Shown in pieces: positions 1-7,263 of a stretch of DNA of 13,873 nt. Each line of letters begins with the position of its first letter. Positions within the stretch are counted from its first letter, which is position 1. The stretch is from CAYWFP01 sp964457365 (GTDB taxonomy: Bacteria > Planctomycetota > SZUA-567). Made by a program: the position numbers and the translations under genes. The stretch covers positions 1-13,873 of the forward strand of contig CAYWFP010000097.1 in the NCBI GenBank assembly GCA_964457365.1, written 5' to 3'. The notes beneath the pieces are model-generated. The model was not told the DNA's origin. It ran no database searches and was given only the letters and a program-made list of their open reading frames with translations.

Positions 1-66
1 GGTAGCGCCAACAGCGATTCGCAGCCATGTTATTCATTCGCCAATATGGACTTGCAAAATCGGGCT

Positions 67-107
67 GTCGAAGATGGGCGTGACGGATCCTTCGGCCTTG
101 TTTTTTT
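67..107 (+). terminator. possible intrinsic terminator of an upstream gene
   Basis: GTCGAAG (67-73) can pair with CTTCGGC (90-96), including one G-U pair, around a 16-base loop. Shortly after come seven consecutive T residues (101-107). A stem followed by a T-run resembles a rho-independent terminator for a plus-strand gene ending left of the window. The stem is short and the loop long, so this is tentative. The T-run also overlaps the candidate ogl promoter. Confidence 0.35.
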
Positions 108-125
108 CTTATCGGGCGATACGAT
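98..125 (+). promoter_or_regulatory. candidate sigma70-like promoter of ogl
   Basis: TTGTTT (98-103) and TACGAT (120-125) are separated by 16 bases and match the -35 and -10 consensus only in part (3/6 and 4/6). Transcription would begin near 132, about 50 bases before the chosen ATG. A small inverted repeat, ACGAT (121-125) with ATCGT (132-136), lies over the -10 and start region and could be an operator half-site pair. Bases 1-66 show nothing else I can name. Confidence 0.3.
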
Positions 126-182
126 ACCCGCATCGTGAATACCCGCGCGATCGAGGTGACCCGAGGACGAAAGGCGAAACGC

Positions 183-1346
183 ATGAGTACGACCTGTATC
201 GGCAGCACGTGGCCCTCCGAACTCGAGGTGACGAAGGATCCCGTCAGCGGCGCGACGGTGCGGAAGCTGACGAACTACATGGCGCACAGCCACCACAACT
301 ACTTCACCTACCCCGGCTGGTACGACGAGGGGCGGAAGCTGGTGATCGTCTCCGAGCGGGGCAATCACAGCAACTTCTACGGCGTGGATCTCGACAGCGG
401 CGAGATGACCCGGCTCACCGATTTCGGCCCCGGTGAGCAAGCGGGGAACTTCTGCAAGAATCCCAAACGCGAGGAGATCTATTACCGCTCCCGCAGGATG
501 CTGAATGCGCTGGACCTGACCACCCTGCAGACGCGCCCGGTCTTCGAGTTCCCCGAGGGCTACGTCGGCGGCGGGGGCGACGTGACCGCCGACGGGCGTT
601 TCATCGTCATCGGGGCCCACGAGGACCTCTCCGACCGCTTCCAAGTGGATCTGCTGAACGGCTATATCGGCTTCAACGAAATGTGGGCCGCCAAACCGCA
701 CTCGATAATCTGGAAGATCCCCCTGGCCGGCGGCGAGCCGCAGCCCGTCCACGAGGACCACTATTGGTTGGGCCACTTCAATGCCTCGCCGAAGCTGGCG
801 AACATCATGACCTTCTGTCACGAAGGCCCGTGGAATAAGGTGGACAACCGTATCTGGGGGCTGAACCACGAGACCGGCGAGTGCTGGAAGATCCGCCCGA
901 CCGACCCCGGCGAACATCTCGGTCACGAGTACTGGATGAGCGACGGCGAGCACATCGGCTACCACGGCTTCGACGCCAACGGCGGTTTCTACGGCGCGAT
1001 CCGCTACGACAATACCGACCTCTCCGAGGGGCCCTTCGACGGGCACTGCTGGCACTTCCACAGCCACATGCTCGAGCTGGTGATCGGCGACGGCGATGCG
1101 AAGGAGGCGTACCTGCTGGCCTGGCGCTTCCGCGACGGCGTCTTCGAGGGGCCGAAGGTCCTGGCGTGGCATCGCGGGTCGTTTCACACCCAGCAACTGC
1201 ACGTCCACCCGCACGTCTTTGCCGGCGGCTCGCGGGTGCTCTACACCGCCGATCCGCAGGGCTACGGCCAGGTCTTCAGCGTCGAGGTGCCCGCCTGGGA
1301 CGACATGCCCGACCGCGCCGAGGTGACGCGGAGCAAGGAGGTGTGA
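183..1346 (+). CDS. ogl: oligogalacturonate lyase (PL22), cytoplasmic
   Basis: A 387-residue protein that should cleave short oligogalacturonides, mainly digalacturonate, by metal-assisted beta-elimination inside the cell. Known Ogl proteins are about 388 residues and form a seven-bladed beta-propeller; the length and lack of a signal peptide fit. In this family the Mn ion is held by histidines plus a glutamine, the last part reading Q-x-x-H-x-H. Here that is Q337, H340 and H342. A histidine-rich stretch at 288-295 supplies another metal-ligand candidate, and H245 or H248 is the likely catalytic base. The ATG at 183 is chosen over an in-frame GTG at 135 because AAGG (171-174) sits eight bases upstream and residues before it look unlike the family. 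The gene stands alone and converges on the pectin operon. Family assignment is firm; residue roles are by analogy. Confidence 0.92.
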   Translation: MSTTCIGSTWPSELEVTKDPVSGATVRKLTNYMAHSHHNYFTYPGWYDEGRKLVIVSERGNHSNFYGVDLDSGEMTRLTDFGPGEQAGNFCKNPKREEIYYRSRRMLNALDLTTLQTRPVFEFPEGYVGGGGDVTADGRFIVIGAHEDLSDRFQVDLLNGYIGFNEMWAAKPHSIIWKIPLAGGEPQPVHEDHYWLGHFNASPKLANIMTFCHEGPWNKVDNRIWGLNHETGECWKIRPTDPGEHLGHEYWMSDGEHIGYHGFDANGGFYGAIRYDNTDLSEGPFDGHCWHFHSHMLELVIGDGDAKEAYLLAWRFRDGVFEGPKVLAWHRGSFHTQQLHVHPHVFAGGSRVLYTADPQGYGQVFSVEVPAWDDMPDRAEVTRSKEV

Positions 1347-1407
1347 CCGCGCGGCGGTTTCCGCGCGGAGGGCCGGTGGTCGACGTCTCCCGCGGAGCAA
1401 GACGTCG
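1347..1407. terminator. two GC-rich hairpins between convergent genes
   Basis: Directly after the ogl stop codon, CCGCGCGG (1347-1354) is repeated at 1361-1368. The octamer is its own reverse complement, so the copies form an 8-bp stem with a 6-base loop. A second hairpin pairs CGACGTC (1381-1387) with GACGTCG (1401-1407) around 13 bases. Neither is followed by a T-run on either strand, so these are not canonical intrinsic terminators. Their place in the 93-bp gap between two gene ends still suggests bidirectional termination or mRNA 3'-end protection. Confidence 0.4.
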
Positions 1408-1439
1408 GACGCCTACTCCGCCTCCTCCTCGAGTTCGTG

Positions 1440-1901
1440 CTATTCGACCTCTTTCTTCTCGGCCTCCGAGGCGTCGGCCTGTTTGACCGTGATCGGCGTA
1501 TCCTTGGTCCCGGCGTAGAAGACGACGATCACCGCCGGCGTATCGCCCCCGTTCTTGCCGTAGTGCCAGGTCTTGACCACCTCGACGATCGGGTCGCCCT
1601 TCTTCAGGCGCAGCGTCTTGCCCTTGTCGGTATGCACGGTCAACTGCCCCTCGAGCATCACCCCGGCGTTGATCACCGGGTGCATGTGCACCGGCAGCGC
1701 CGCGCCGGCGGGGATGGTGATGCGCAGGATCGTCACCTCCGGCTTTCCTTTCGGATACGCCGGCAGCTCCGCGCCGTCCCAGCTCGTGCCGGTCTTGGCG
1801 AGCATCTTGACGGTCGTCTTCGCGGACTCCGCGCCGCGGGCGAAACCGCTCAGCAGCACCAGGCCGATCAGCAATCCCTCGAGTATCCTGTGCGTCTTCA
1901 T
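1440..1901 (-). CDS. exported single-domain cupin protein
   Basis: A 153-residue protein of unknown reaction. Residues 1-24 form a signal peptide: positive start (MKTHR), hydrophobic core at about 10-20, and a small-residue cleavage region near A21-R-G-A24. The mature part is one cupin barrel. Motif 1 has H72-x-H74 followed by N78 where many cupins have Glu or Gln, then G85. Motif 2 has G102-D103 and H113, with N117 four residues on. H72, H74 and H113 are likely metal ligands. The C-terminus is charged (E/K-rich). The ATG at 1901 is preferred to a TTG at 1919 because a purine-rich GGAGAAGGGGAAGG lies just upstream. It is the last gene of the pectin operon, 22 bp after GH127. The small cupin KdgF acts on unsaturated galacturonate in pectin pathways, but it is cytoplasmic and this protein is exported, so that role is unproven. 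Confidence 0.78.
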   Translation of the reverse strand: MKTHRILEGLLIGLVLLSGFARGAESAKTTVKMLAKTGTSWDGAELPAYPKGKPEVTILRITIPAGAALPVHMHPVINAGVMLEGQLTVHTDKGKTLRLKKGDPIVEVVKTWHYGKNGGDTPAVIVVFYAGTKDTPITVKQADASEAEKKEVE

Positions 1902-1923
1902 CGCCTTCCCCTTCTCCAACAGC

Positions 1924-3858
1924 CTACGCTTCCCGCAACCAGACGCGCATCTCCCCGGGCTTGCGGTTGGCCCAGTAGCAGTACGGAATCGCCTTGAACG
2001 CGACGCGTTTACTCGTCGCCGGGGCGGTGCGGTAGAGCGCGTCCTTCCAGTCTCCGCTTTGGAGCTTGACCGCCTTTCCCGTGAGAACCGTGCAGCCGCC
2101 GAGGAGAGTCTTCGCGAACCGGGCCGACACCTTGCTTTTCGGCGGCAGCGCCAGCGCGTGCAGATCCGCGCCGTTGTCCGCCTCCTCGAGGCAGTAGACC
2201 AGCGGGCCGCGCATCATCGCCACCTGTCCGGCGTTCTGTCGCGCCCGCGGGTGGCAGCGCACGCGCTCGACCGGCATCGGCAGCGTCAGCTTCACCGTAT
2301 CCCCTTTGCGCCATTCGCGCGCGATGCGGACGTATCCCTTGCGCAGGAACGGGTCGATCCGGACCGCCTTGCCGTTGACCGCGAGCTTCGCCCCGCGGCA
2401 CCAGCCCGGCAGGCGCAGCGCCAGGGCGAAGTCGGCCGGTCGTTCCGGCGCGACCTTGAGCGTCACCGTCTCCTTCCACGGGTACCGCGTCTTCTGTTCC
2501 AGGCGGACGGTCTGCTTGTCCAGTTCCACCTCGGCGGTGCCGGCGGCGTAGAGGTGGACGAAGATCTCGCGCCGGCCGGTGCCGTAGAAATACCCCCCCA
2601 GCGAGGCGAGCAGGCGCGCGATATTCGGCGGGCAGCAGGCGCAGTCGAACCAGCGCGCGCGGCGGTAGTGGTAGCCTTCGCCGGCGAAGCGGCCGTTGCC
2701 ATCGAAGCCCGGGTACGTCGCCAGGGGATTGCCGTAGAAGAACGTCTCGCCCTCGCGGCCCACGCCGCTCAGCACGCCGTTGTAGAGCGCCCGCTCCATG
2801 ACATCGGCGTACTCGCCGCTCGGTTCGAGCGCGAGCATCCGCTGCGCCCAGAAGACCAGCGCGATGGCCGCGCAGGTTTCGAGGTAGGCCGATTCGTTCG
2901 GCAGGTCGTAGTCGACGGTAAAGCCTTCGTTCAGGTGGGTCGGGCCGATGCCGCCGGTGATATGCATGCGCTTGCGCGTCAGGTTCCGCCACAACCGTTT
3001 GCACGCGCTGCGGAGGCTCTTGTCGCCGGTCAGCGCCGCGACGTCGGCCATCCCCGCGTAGAGGTAGCCCGCGCGCACGGCGTGGCCGACGGCCTCGGTC
3101 TGTTCGCGGACGGGCTTGTGGGCCTGGTAGTATTCCAGGGGATGGTAGGGGCTGAAGCGGAGCGCGTCGCCGCGTTTCCGGGCCTCCTGCTCGAAGTAGT
3201 TGGGCTGACGGCCGCGTTCGTCGACGAAGTACCGCGCCAGTTCGAGATAACGCTTCTCGCCGGTGGCGCGGTGGAGCTTGACCAGCGCCAGTTCGATCTC
3301 CTCGTGTCCGGGGTAACCGCGCTTCTTTCCTTTTCCGCGGCCGAAGGTCGCGGCGATATGGTCGGCGAAGCGGCAGAGCACGTCGAGGAGCTTGCGCTTG
3401 CCGGTGGCTTCGTAGTAGGCCACCGCCGCCTCCATCAGGTGACCCGCGCAGTAGAGTTCGTGCCGGTCGCGCAGGTTGGCCCAGCGCGTCGTCGGTTCGA
3501 CGACGGTGTGGTAGACGTTGAGGTAGCCGTTCTTCAACTGCGCCGCGGCGATAGTCTCGACGACCCGGTCCACCCGCGTTTCGAGCGTCTTGTCCGGGTG
3601 CGTGGCCAGGCTGTAGGCGGCGGCCTCGATCCATTTGGCCACGTCCGAATCCCAGAAGTAGTGCGGATCGGGCGTCTTCTCGTGCTGCCGGCCGACGAGC
3701 TCGAACGCGTCGAGGCGGCCGGTCTCCTTGCAGCGCGCGTACTGGATCGGCAGCGTCGCCACGCGGTTGGTCTCCAGGCGCGGTTGCCAGAACGCGTCCT
3801 CGATATGGACGCGGGTGTGCGGCAAGGGCGTCATCTTCGGTTGCGGCGTACGCGGCAT
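1924..3858 (-). CDS. GH127 family beta-L-arabinofuranosidase (DUF1680)
   Basis: A 644-residue glycosidase expected to release L-arabinofuranose from arabino-oligosaccharides such as pectin side chains. The characterised GH127 enzyme HypBA1 is about 658 residues and uses a Zn-bound cysteine nucleophile (C417) with E338, C340 and C418 as Zn ligands and E322 as acid/base. The same constellation is visible: E311 after G-P-T-H-L-N, E327-T-C329, and C408-C409 in the C-A-C-C-P-P-N motif. The E-to-E spacing of 16 is identical to HypBA1. An N-terminal alpha/alpha barrel is followed from about residue 430 by beta-rich domains. There is no signal peptide, so it should act in the cytoplasm. The start is supported by GGAGGAG about eight bases upstream of the ATG at 3858. 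It lies 30 bp after the isomerase gene and 22 bp before the cupin gene. Related DUF1680 families (for example GH146) share the motifs, so exact linkage specificity is uncertain. Confidence 0.92.
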   Translation of the reverse strand: MPRTPQPKMTPLPHTRVHIEDAFWQPRLETNRVATLPIQYARCKETGRLDAFELVGRQHEKTPDPHYFWDSDVAKWIEAAAYSLATHPDKTLETRVDRVVETIAAAQLKNGYLNVYHTVVEPTTRWANLRDRHELYCAGHLMEAAVAYYEATGKRKLLDVLCRFADHIAATFGRGKGKKRGYPGHEEIELALVKLHRATGEKRYLELARYFVDERGRQPNYFEQEARKRGDALRFSPYHPLEYYQAHKPVREQTEAVGHAVRAGYLYAGMADVAALTGDKSLRSACKRLWRNLTRKRMHITGGIGPTHLNEGFTVDYDLPNESAYLETCAAIALVFWAQRMLALEPSGEYADVMERALYNGVLSGVGREGETFFYGNPLATYPGFDGNGRFAGEGYHYRRARWFDCACCPPNIARLLASLGGYFYGTGRREIFVHLYAAGTAEVELDKQTVRLEQKTRYPWKETVTLKVAPERPADFALALRLPGWCRGAKLAVNGKAVRIDPFLRKGYVRIAREWRKGDTVKLTLPMPVERVRCHPRARQNAGQVAMMRGPLVYCLEEADNGADLHALALPPKSKVSARFAKTLLGGCTVLTGKAVKLQSGDWKDALYRTAPATSKRVAFKAIPYCYWANRKPGEMRVWLREA

Positions 3859-3888
3859 GGATGCTTCTCCTCCGGCCAGAGCCCCGTT

Positions 3889-4749
3889 TCAGATCTTGCG
3901 GTCCGAACGCTTGAGGATCGTGCGCAGGTAGTTGATGTCGTCGATGAGCTTCTCGTCCTGCTGCCCCGGGCCGAAGTCTTCGAGGCTGAGCCAGCCGTCG
4001 TAACCGACCTGTTTGAGTGCAACGAGCACCTCCTCCCAGTTCACCCGCCCGCGGCGGAAGGTGTCGGAGACCGGTCGCCAGATCATGCCGCCGTCGCGGT
4101 CGGCGTGGGAGATCGACCAGCTCGCGTTCTTGACGTGGACGTGCGCGAGGTACTTGCCGAGTACTTCCAGGCCCATCTTCCAGTTCTCGTAGCCCTCGTA
4201 GATCATGTTCCCCGCATCGTGGATGATACCGGTCTCGGTCGGCTTGAAATGCTCCATGAAGCGCCGCGCGGCCGAGCAGGAGCAGATGATGTTGCCCATG
4301 TGGATCTCCGCGAGCGGCTTCACCTTGTACTTCTTGCCGAGTTTCACCACCTTCTCCCAGCCGCGGAGCGTCTTGCGCACGAGCTTGTCGTAATGCAGCG
4401 AGCCGTCGTACTTCGGCACGCCCACGCGCATCTGCTTCACCCCCAGGCGCCGGGCGCCTTCCATGACGCGCTCGATCATGGGCAGTTGCTCGTAACCGAG
4501 GTACGACGCCAGCGTCGGCATGGCGAGCTTGTGCCGACGGCAGAGCTTCCTGATCTGCGGGGCCTCGTCGGCGAGCGCCTCCGGGTCGATGCTGCAGCGG
4601 TTGCCGGTCCAGAAGTTGCCGGCGGCGCTTTCGGGCGGGAGTGGGTGGATGCGCCACTCCACGCCGTCGTAGCCCCACTTGGCGAGCTTGGCGGCGGCGC
4701 TCTCGGGGGTGTCGGCGGGCATGCAGACGGTGAATACGGCGATCTTCAT
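3889..4749 (-). CDS. sugar phosphate isomerase/epimerase-like TIM barrel protein
   Basis: A 286-residue member of the xylose-isomerase-like TIM barrel superfamily (AP endonuclease 2 fold). These enzymes usually isomerise or epimerise ketoses or sugar acids using a divalent metal. The four usual metal ligands appear in order at strand ends: E148 in the A-E-I-H stretch, D178 in H-D-A-G-N, H204 in H-V-H-V-K, and E257 in S-L-E-D-F. The N-terminal strand (MKIAVFTVC) and G-Y-D-G-V-E-W motif are typical. It appears soluble and cytoplasmic. The start at 4749 is chosen because AAAGGA precedes it by about seven bases and the barrel begins there; longer readings run into non-conserved sequence. It sits between the lyase and GH127 genes, so its substrate may be a sugar freed from rhamnogalacturonan (arabinose, rhamnose or an unsaturated uronate). 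That is context only; the family is too broad for a specific call. Confidence 0.85.
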   Translation of the reverse strand: MKIAVFTVCMPADTPESAAAKLAKWGYDGVEWRIHPLPPESAAGNFWTGNRCSIDPEALADEAPQIRKLCRRHKLAMPTLASYLGYEQLPMIERVMEGARRLGVKQMRVGVPKYDGSLHYDKLVRKTLRGWEKVVKLGKKYKVKPLAEIHMGNIICSCSAARRFMEHFKPTETGIIHDAGNMIYEGYENWKMGLEVLGKYLAHVHVKNASWSISHADRDGGMIWRPVSDTFRRGRVNWEEVLVALKQVGYDGWLSLEDFGPGQQDEKLIDDINYLRTILKRSDRKI

Positions 4750-4777
4750 CTTCAGGTCCTTTCTCGGATTGGTCGGG

Positions 4778-4788
4778 ATTCGGCGAAT
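4778..4788. promoter_or_regulatory. short palindrome in the operon's largest gap
   Basis: ATTCGGCGAAT is a perfect palindrome around its central base. It lies in the 82-bp gap between the lyase stop (4832) and the isomerase start (4749), the only sizeable gap in the four-gene unit. It could be an operator half-site or the tip of an mRNA hairpin. I found no convincing promoter in this gap, so the genes are probably co-transcribed. Confidence 0.2.
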
Positions 4789-4831
4789 ACGCGCTACTTT
4801 ATCACGTTCGGCCGGCCGCATCGAAAATCCG

Positions 4832-7114
4832 CTATCGTAGTTCCAACTTGTAATCCACTTGTTTGGCCAAGTCCGTCTCGCGCGCGGCATAGAGGAATTC
4901 CAGCGACGGCATCAGCGAACCGGCCAGCGCTTTGCCGCCGGGAGGATAGGTCGTCACCGTACAATAGGCTCCGGTTGGGTGTGGCGTCTTGATCGCTGCG
5001 CCGGCATGCACGCAGATGGTCTGGTTGACCAGCCCCGCCTCCAGCGACGGCAATCCCGCCCGCAGGTATTTCATGTCTCCGCTCATCGCATACGCCGCGC
5101 CCAATGCCTGGAGCAACAGGCCGTTGATCATGTTCCGCTTTAGCGACGGCAGTTCCTTGTAGTAAAACAGCCCGCCGGTGTTGACGCCGTTGGCGATAAT
5201 ATCGTCCATCTCTTCGAGGATCAATTGCTTGACCGCCGCGTCGCCGACAGCCTGCCAGTAGCGGTACAGCGAGACCACCGTCAGCGCGTTCATGAAATTG
5301 ACGCGCACGTGGGCGTGGTTGGTGTAAGGTGCCAGAAAGCCCGGCATTTCCTTGTGCCAGCGGACGAAGAGGTCGGCGATCTTCGCCGCCGGTTCGCGCC
5401 ACTTCTCGTCGTTCGTCTCGATATAAAGCGCCACCAGCGCCCGCAGCGCCCAGCCCATCTCGCGCGTCTGGGCGTTGCCGACGCCAGCGAACCATGCGTT
5501 CTTCATCGCGCCGACGATGTTCGCACCGATGCCGAGGGCGGCTTCGTACGCCTCGCGGTCGTCGCAGAGATGATACGCGTCCAGGAGTCCCTCGACCCAC
5601 TGGTGGCTCGGGGTGATGTAGCTGTAGATGTGCCCCGCGCAATGGGCGACATGGCCGCCGACGCGGTGCGGATCCGGCGAGGCGTGAACGATGTCCATGT
5701 CCATCCAGTGGCGCGTGCAGTTGCGGCCGCATTCGAGGGCGCGGCGGACGCCGGCGCGGGCGTACTGCAGGAACATCGCATGCACGAGGTCGTACTCGTT
5801 GTTGAGCCAGACCACGTCGTCGCCGCCTCGGCCCTGGTTGGTATAGCCCCAGTCCACTTCGTCGCCGTAATTGAAGATGCCCATGCCGACGGGGCGGTTA
5901 TCGATCAGGTCGTTAATGCGCGCTTCGAAACGGCGGCAATATGGTTCGCCGAAGACGTCTTCGGGCCAGACCCCGCTCCGCGCGTGCTGCGCGGGCGCGA
6001 CGATGGGCGTGTCGGGTATCTGCCACTGCAGGCTCCGCTTGACAAGTTCGTCCACATCCACGCCCGCGGCGTGGAACTGCAGCAGCAGGCCGTGCGTCTT
6101 GGCCGCGCCGAAGGGAAAGGGCAAGGGATCGTCCTCGGGGTACAATTCGAAGTCCAGCCCCTCCCGGGTCACTTTCATGCCTTTGGGAAAGTGCGCCATG
6201 CCGCCTTTCAGCGAGACCGCCATCCCGCCGCGTCCGCCTTCCCAGCCGCACCACATGTCCCCCGCGTAGGCTTGCTGCAGGTGTTCGATGCCGTCGGTCT
6301 TGTAGCGCTCGGCGTCGTAGCGGAAGGCAGTCTCCGTCTCGTTCTCGGTGATCTGGGTTCCGTAATGTCCGTAAGCCGTGCGCAAGCGCGGAGAAGCGGT
6401 CTCCGGATCGGCCCGGAATGAGAGCGTCCACTTCCTCAACGGCCAGTCCTCGGCTTCCCCGCGCATGAGGACGATTTGATAATCCACCGCGACATATGGC
6501 TTGCCGGCCCAGAAGACGTAGCGCGCGCGCAGGTCGAATGGCGATTCCGCGTCGCCGTGGGGGCCTCTCGCCTCGATGATCGCGCAGAGCGGGCCCTCTT
6601 CGATTACGGTCAGCGTCAGGGCCGCGTCTTTGGTGGAGTGGGCCTGGCCGGATCCTTCCAGCGTACAGCCGTTGAAGCCTTCGCCCTCCCAGAGCGGTTC
6701 GCCGTGGAGACGGATATCCGTGAGAGGCCGGAAGCCGTTCCTTGTCACCACCGCCTGCAGTGGTCCGGTGCCGGCGGCGATGCCCGTCTCGGTTTCGGCA
6801 AGGGTCACCTTCCGGCGGCTCTGTGGAGCCGGCGCATCCTGCAGGTCCCAGGTGAAGATCGCCTCCGCGTCGCCGGGAAGATCCACGAGCGCTCGCCCGT
6901 AGAGCCAGCGCACGGTGCCGTCGGGCCAGGTCGAGGTTGCGCGGATCTGGCACGGAACGGCCCGCCCTTCCGGATCGAGAAGGCGGAACATTCCCGGCGC
7001 GGCAAGCGTTCCTTCCGCGAAGGGCACGGCGAATTCGATCGGTTCTTCAATGCGGTCGTGGCTGGCGATCTTCTCGAAGAGCAGTTGTTGCGGCGCGAGA
7101 TCGATGGCGTGCAT
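4832..7114 (-). CDS. PL26/YetA-like rhamnogalacturonan exolyase
   Basis: A 760-residue protein resembling the PcRGLX/YetA family, whose characterised member cleaves the rhamnogalacturonan-I backbone from an end by beta-elimination (family PL26). The N-terminal RIFT-type barrel is recognisable from G35 through the W63-P-D-G-T-V-R-W70 stretch. A beta-rich middle follows to about residue 350. A large alpha-helical toroid region at about 390-690 carries N415-Y-G-D, W436-L-N-N-E, R468-H-W-M-D-M-D and H488-V-A-H-C-A-G-H. There is no signal peptide, unlike the secreted fungal enzyme but fitting a cytoplasmic role. The start at 7114 has GAGGAAA about eight bases upstream, and a good promoter lies at 7160-7188. 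It is the first gene of the operon, so it probably defines the main substrate. Family membership comes from motif memory and context with Ogl and GH127; the reaction itself is inferred. Confidence 0.75.
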   Translation of the reverse strand: MHAIDLAPQQLLFEKIASHDRIEEPIEFAVPFAEGTLAAPGMFRLLDPEGRAVPCQIRATSTWPDGTVRWLYGRALVDLPGDAEAIFTWDLQDAPAPQSRRKVTLAETETGIAAGTGPLQAVVTRNGFRPLTDIRLHGEPLWEGEGFNGCTLEGSGQAHSTKDAALTLTVIEEGPLCAIIEARGPHGDAESPFDLRARYVFWAGKPYVAVDYQIVLMRGEAEDWPLRKWTLSFRADPETASPRLRTAYGHYGTQITENETETAFRYDAERYKTDGIEHLQQAYAGDMWCGWEGGRGGMAVSLKGGMAHFPKGMKVTREGLDFELYPEDDPLPFPFGAAKTHGLLLQFHAAGVDVDELVKRSLQWQIPDTPIVAPAQHARSGVWPEDVFGEPYCRRFEARINDLIDNRPVGMGIFNYGDEVDWGYTNQGRGGDDVVWLNNEYDLVHAMFLQYARAGVRRALECGRNCTRHWMDMDIVHASPDPHRVGGHVAHCAGHIYSYITPSHQWVEGLLDAYHLCDDREAYEAALGIGANIVGAMKNAWFAGVGNAQTREMGWALRALVALYIETNDEKWREPAAKIADLFVRWHKEMPGFLAPYTNHAHVRVNFMNALTVVSLYRYWQAVGDAAVKQLILEEMDDIIANGVNTGGLFYYKELPSLKRNMINGLLLQALGAAYAMSGDMKYLRAGLPSLEAGLVNQTICVHAGAAIKTPHPTGAYCTVTTYPPGGKALAGSLMPSLEFLYAARETDLAKQVDYKLELR

Positions 7115-7159
7115 ACGGATTTCCTCGGGCGGTTGTCAAAGCGTCTGAAGCGATCGGGG

Positions 7160-7188
7160 ATTGTATCCGCCGCGCCCGGATGCGTAAA
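7160..7188 (-). promoter_or_regulatory. sigma70-like promoter of the pectin operon
   Basis: Read on the minus strand, TTTACG (7188-7183; 4/6 to TTGACA) and TACAAT (7165-7160; 5/6 to TATAAT) are exactly 17 bases apart. Transcription would start near 7153, leaving about a 40-base leader before the lyase ATG at 7114. This is the best minus-strand promoter in the divergent region and probably drives all four genes. Confidence 0.55.
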
Positions 7189-7191
7189 GAG

Positions 7192-7208
7192 GGAGTTCTT
7201 GACACTCC
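7192..7208. promoter_or_regulatory. inverted repeat over the kinase -35 box
   Basis: GGAGT (7192-7196) and ACTCC (7204-7208) form a perfect 5-bp inverted repeat with a 7-base spacer. It covers the -35 box of the kinase promoter and sits four bases from the -35 box of the operon promoter. That position would suit a regulator acting on both directions. The arms are short enough to occur by chance in GC-rich DNA. Confidence 0.25.
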
Positions 7209-7227
7209 GCGCCGTCGGGGGTAAGCT
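7199..7227 (+). promoter_or_regulatory. sigma70-like promoter of the receptor kinase gene
   Basis: A perfect -35 box TTGACA (7199-7204) is followed after 17 bases by TAAGCT (7222-7227). The latter keeps the key A at position 2 and T at position 6 of the -10 element. Transcription would begin near 7234, about 30 bases before the ATG at 7264. Its -35 box lies only ten bases from the -35 box of the oppositely directed operon promoter. Confidence 0.5.
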
Positions 7228-7263
7228 GCATTCACTACCTTCCTGTCGGAGAGATCGCACGCC

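Noticed and set aside
135..182. GTG at 135 as the start of ogl
   Set aside because: It would add 16 basic residues absent from the family, and the ATG at 183 has the better ribosome-binding site and gives the family's usual length.
1573..4992. A 1139-codon open frame on the plus strand opposite the GH127, isomerase and cupin genes
   Set aside because: It is antisense to three well-recognised genes, its translation is Arg/Val/Ala-rich low-information sequence, and it is explained by stop-codon depletion in GC-rich DNA.
7134..7139. TTGACA on the minus strand just upstream of the lyase start as a -35 box
   Set aside because: A -10 box 17 bases downstream would fall at the start codon and Shine-Dalgarno. 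The TTTACG/TACAAT pair farther upstream is better placed.
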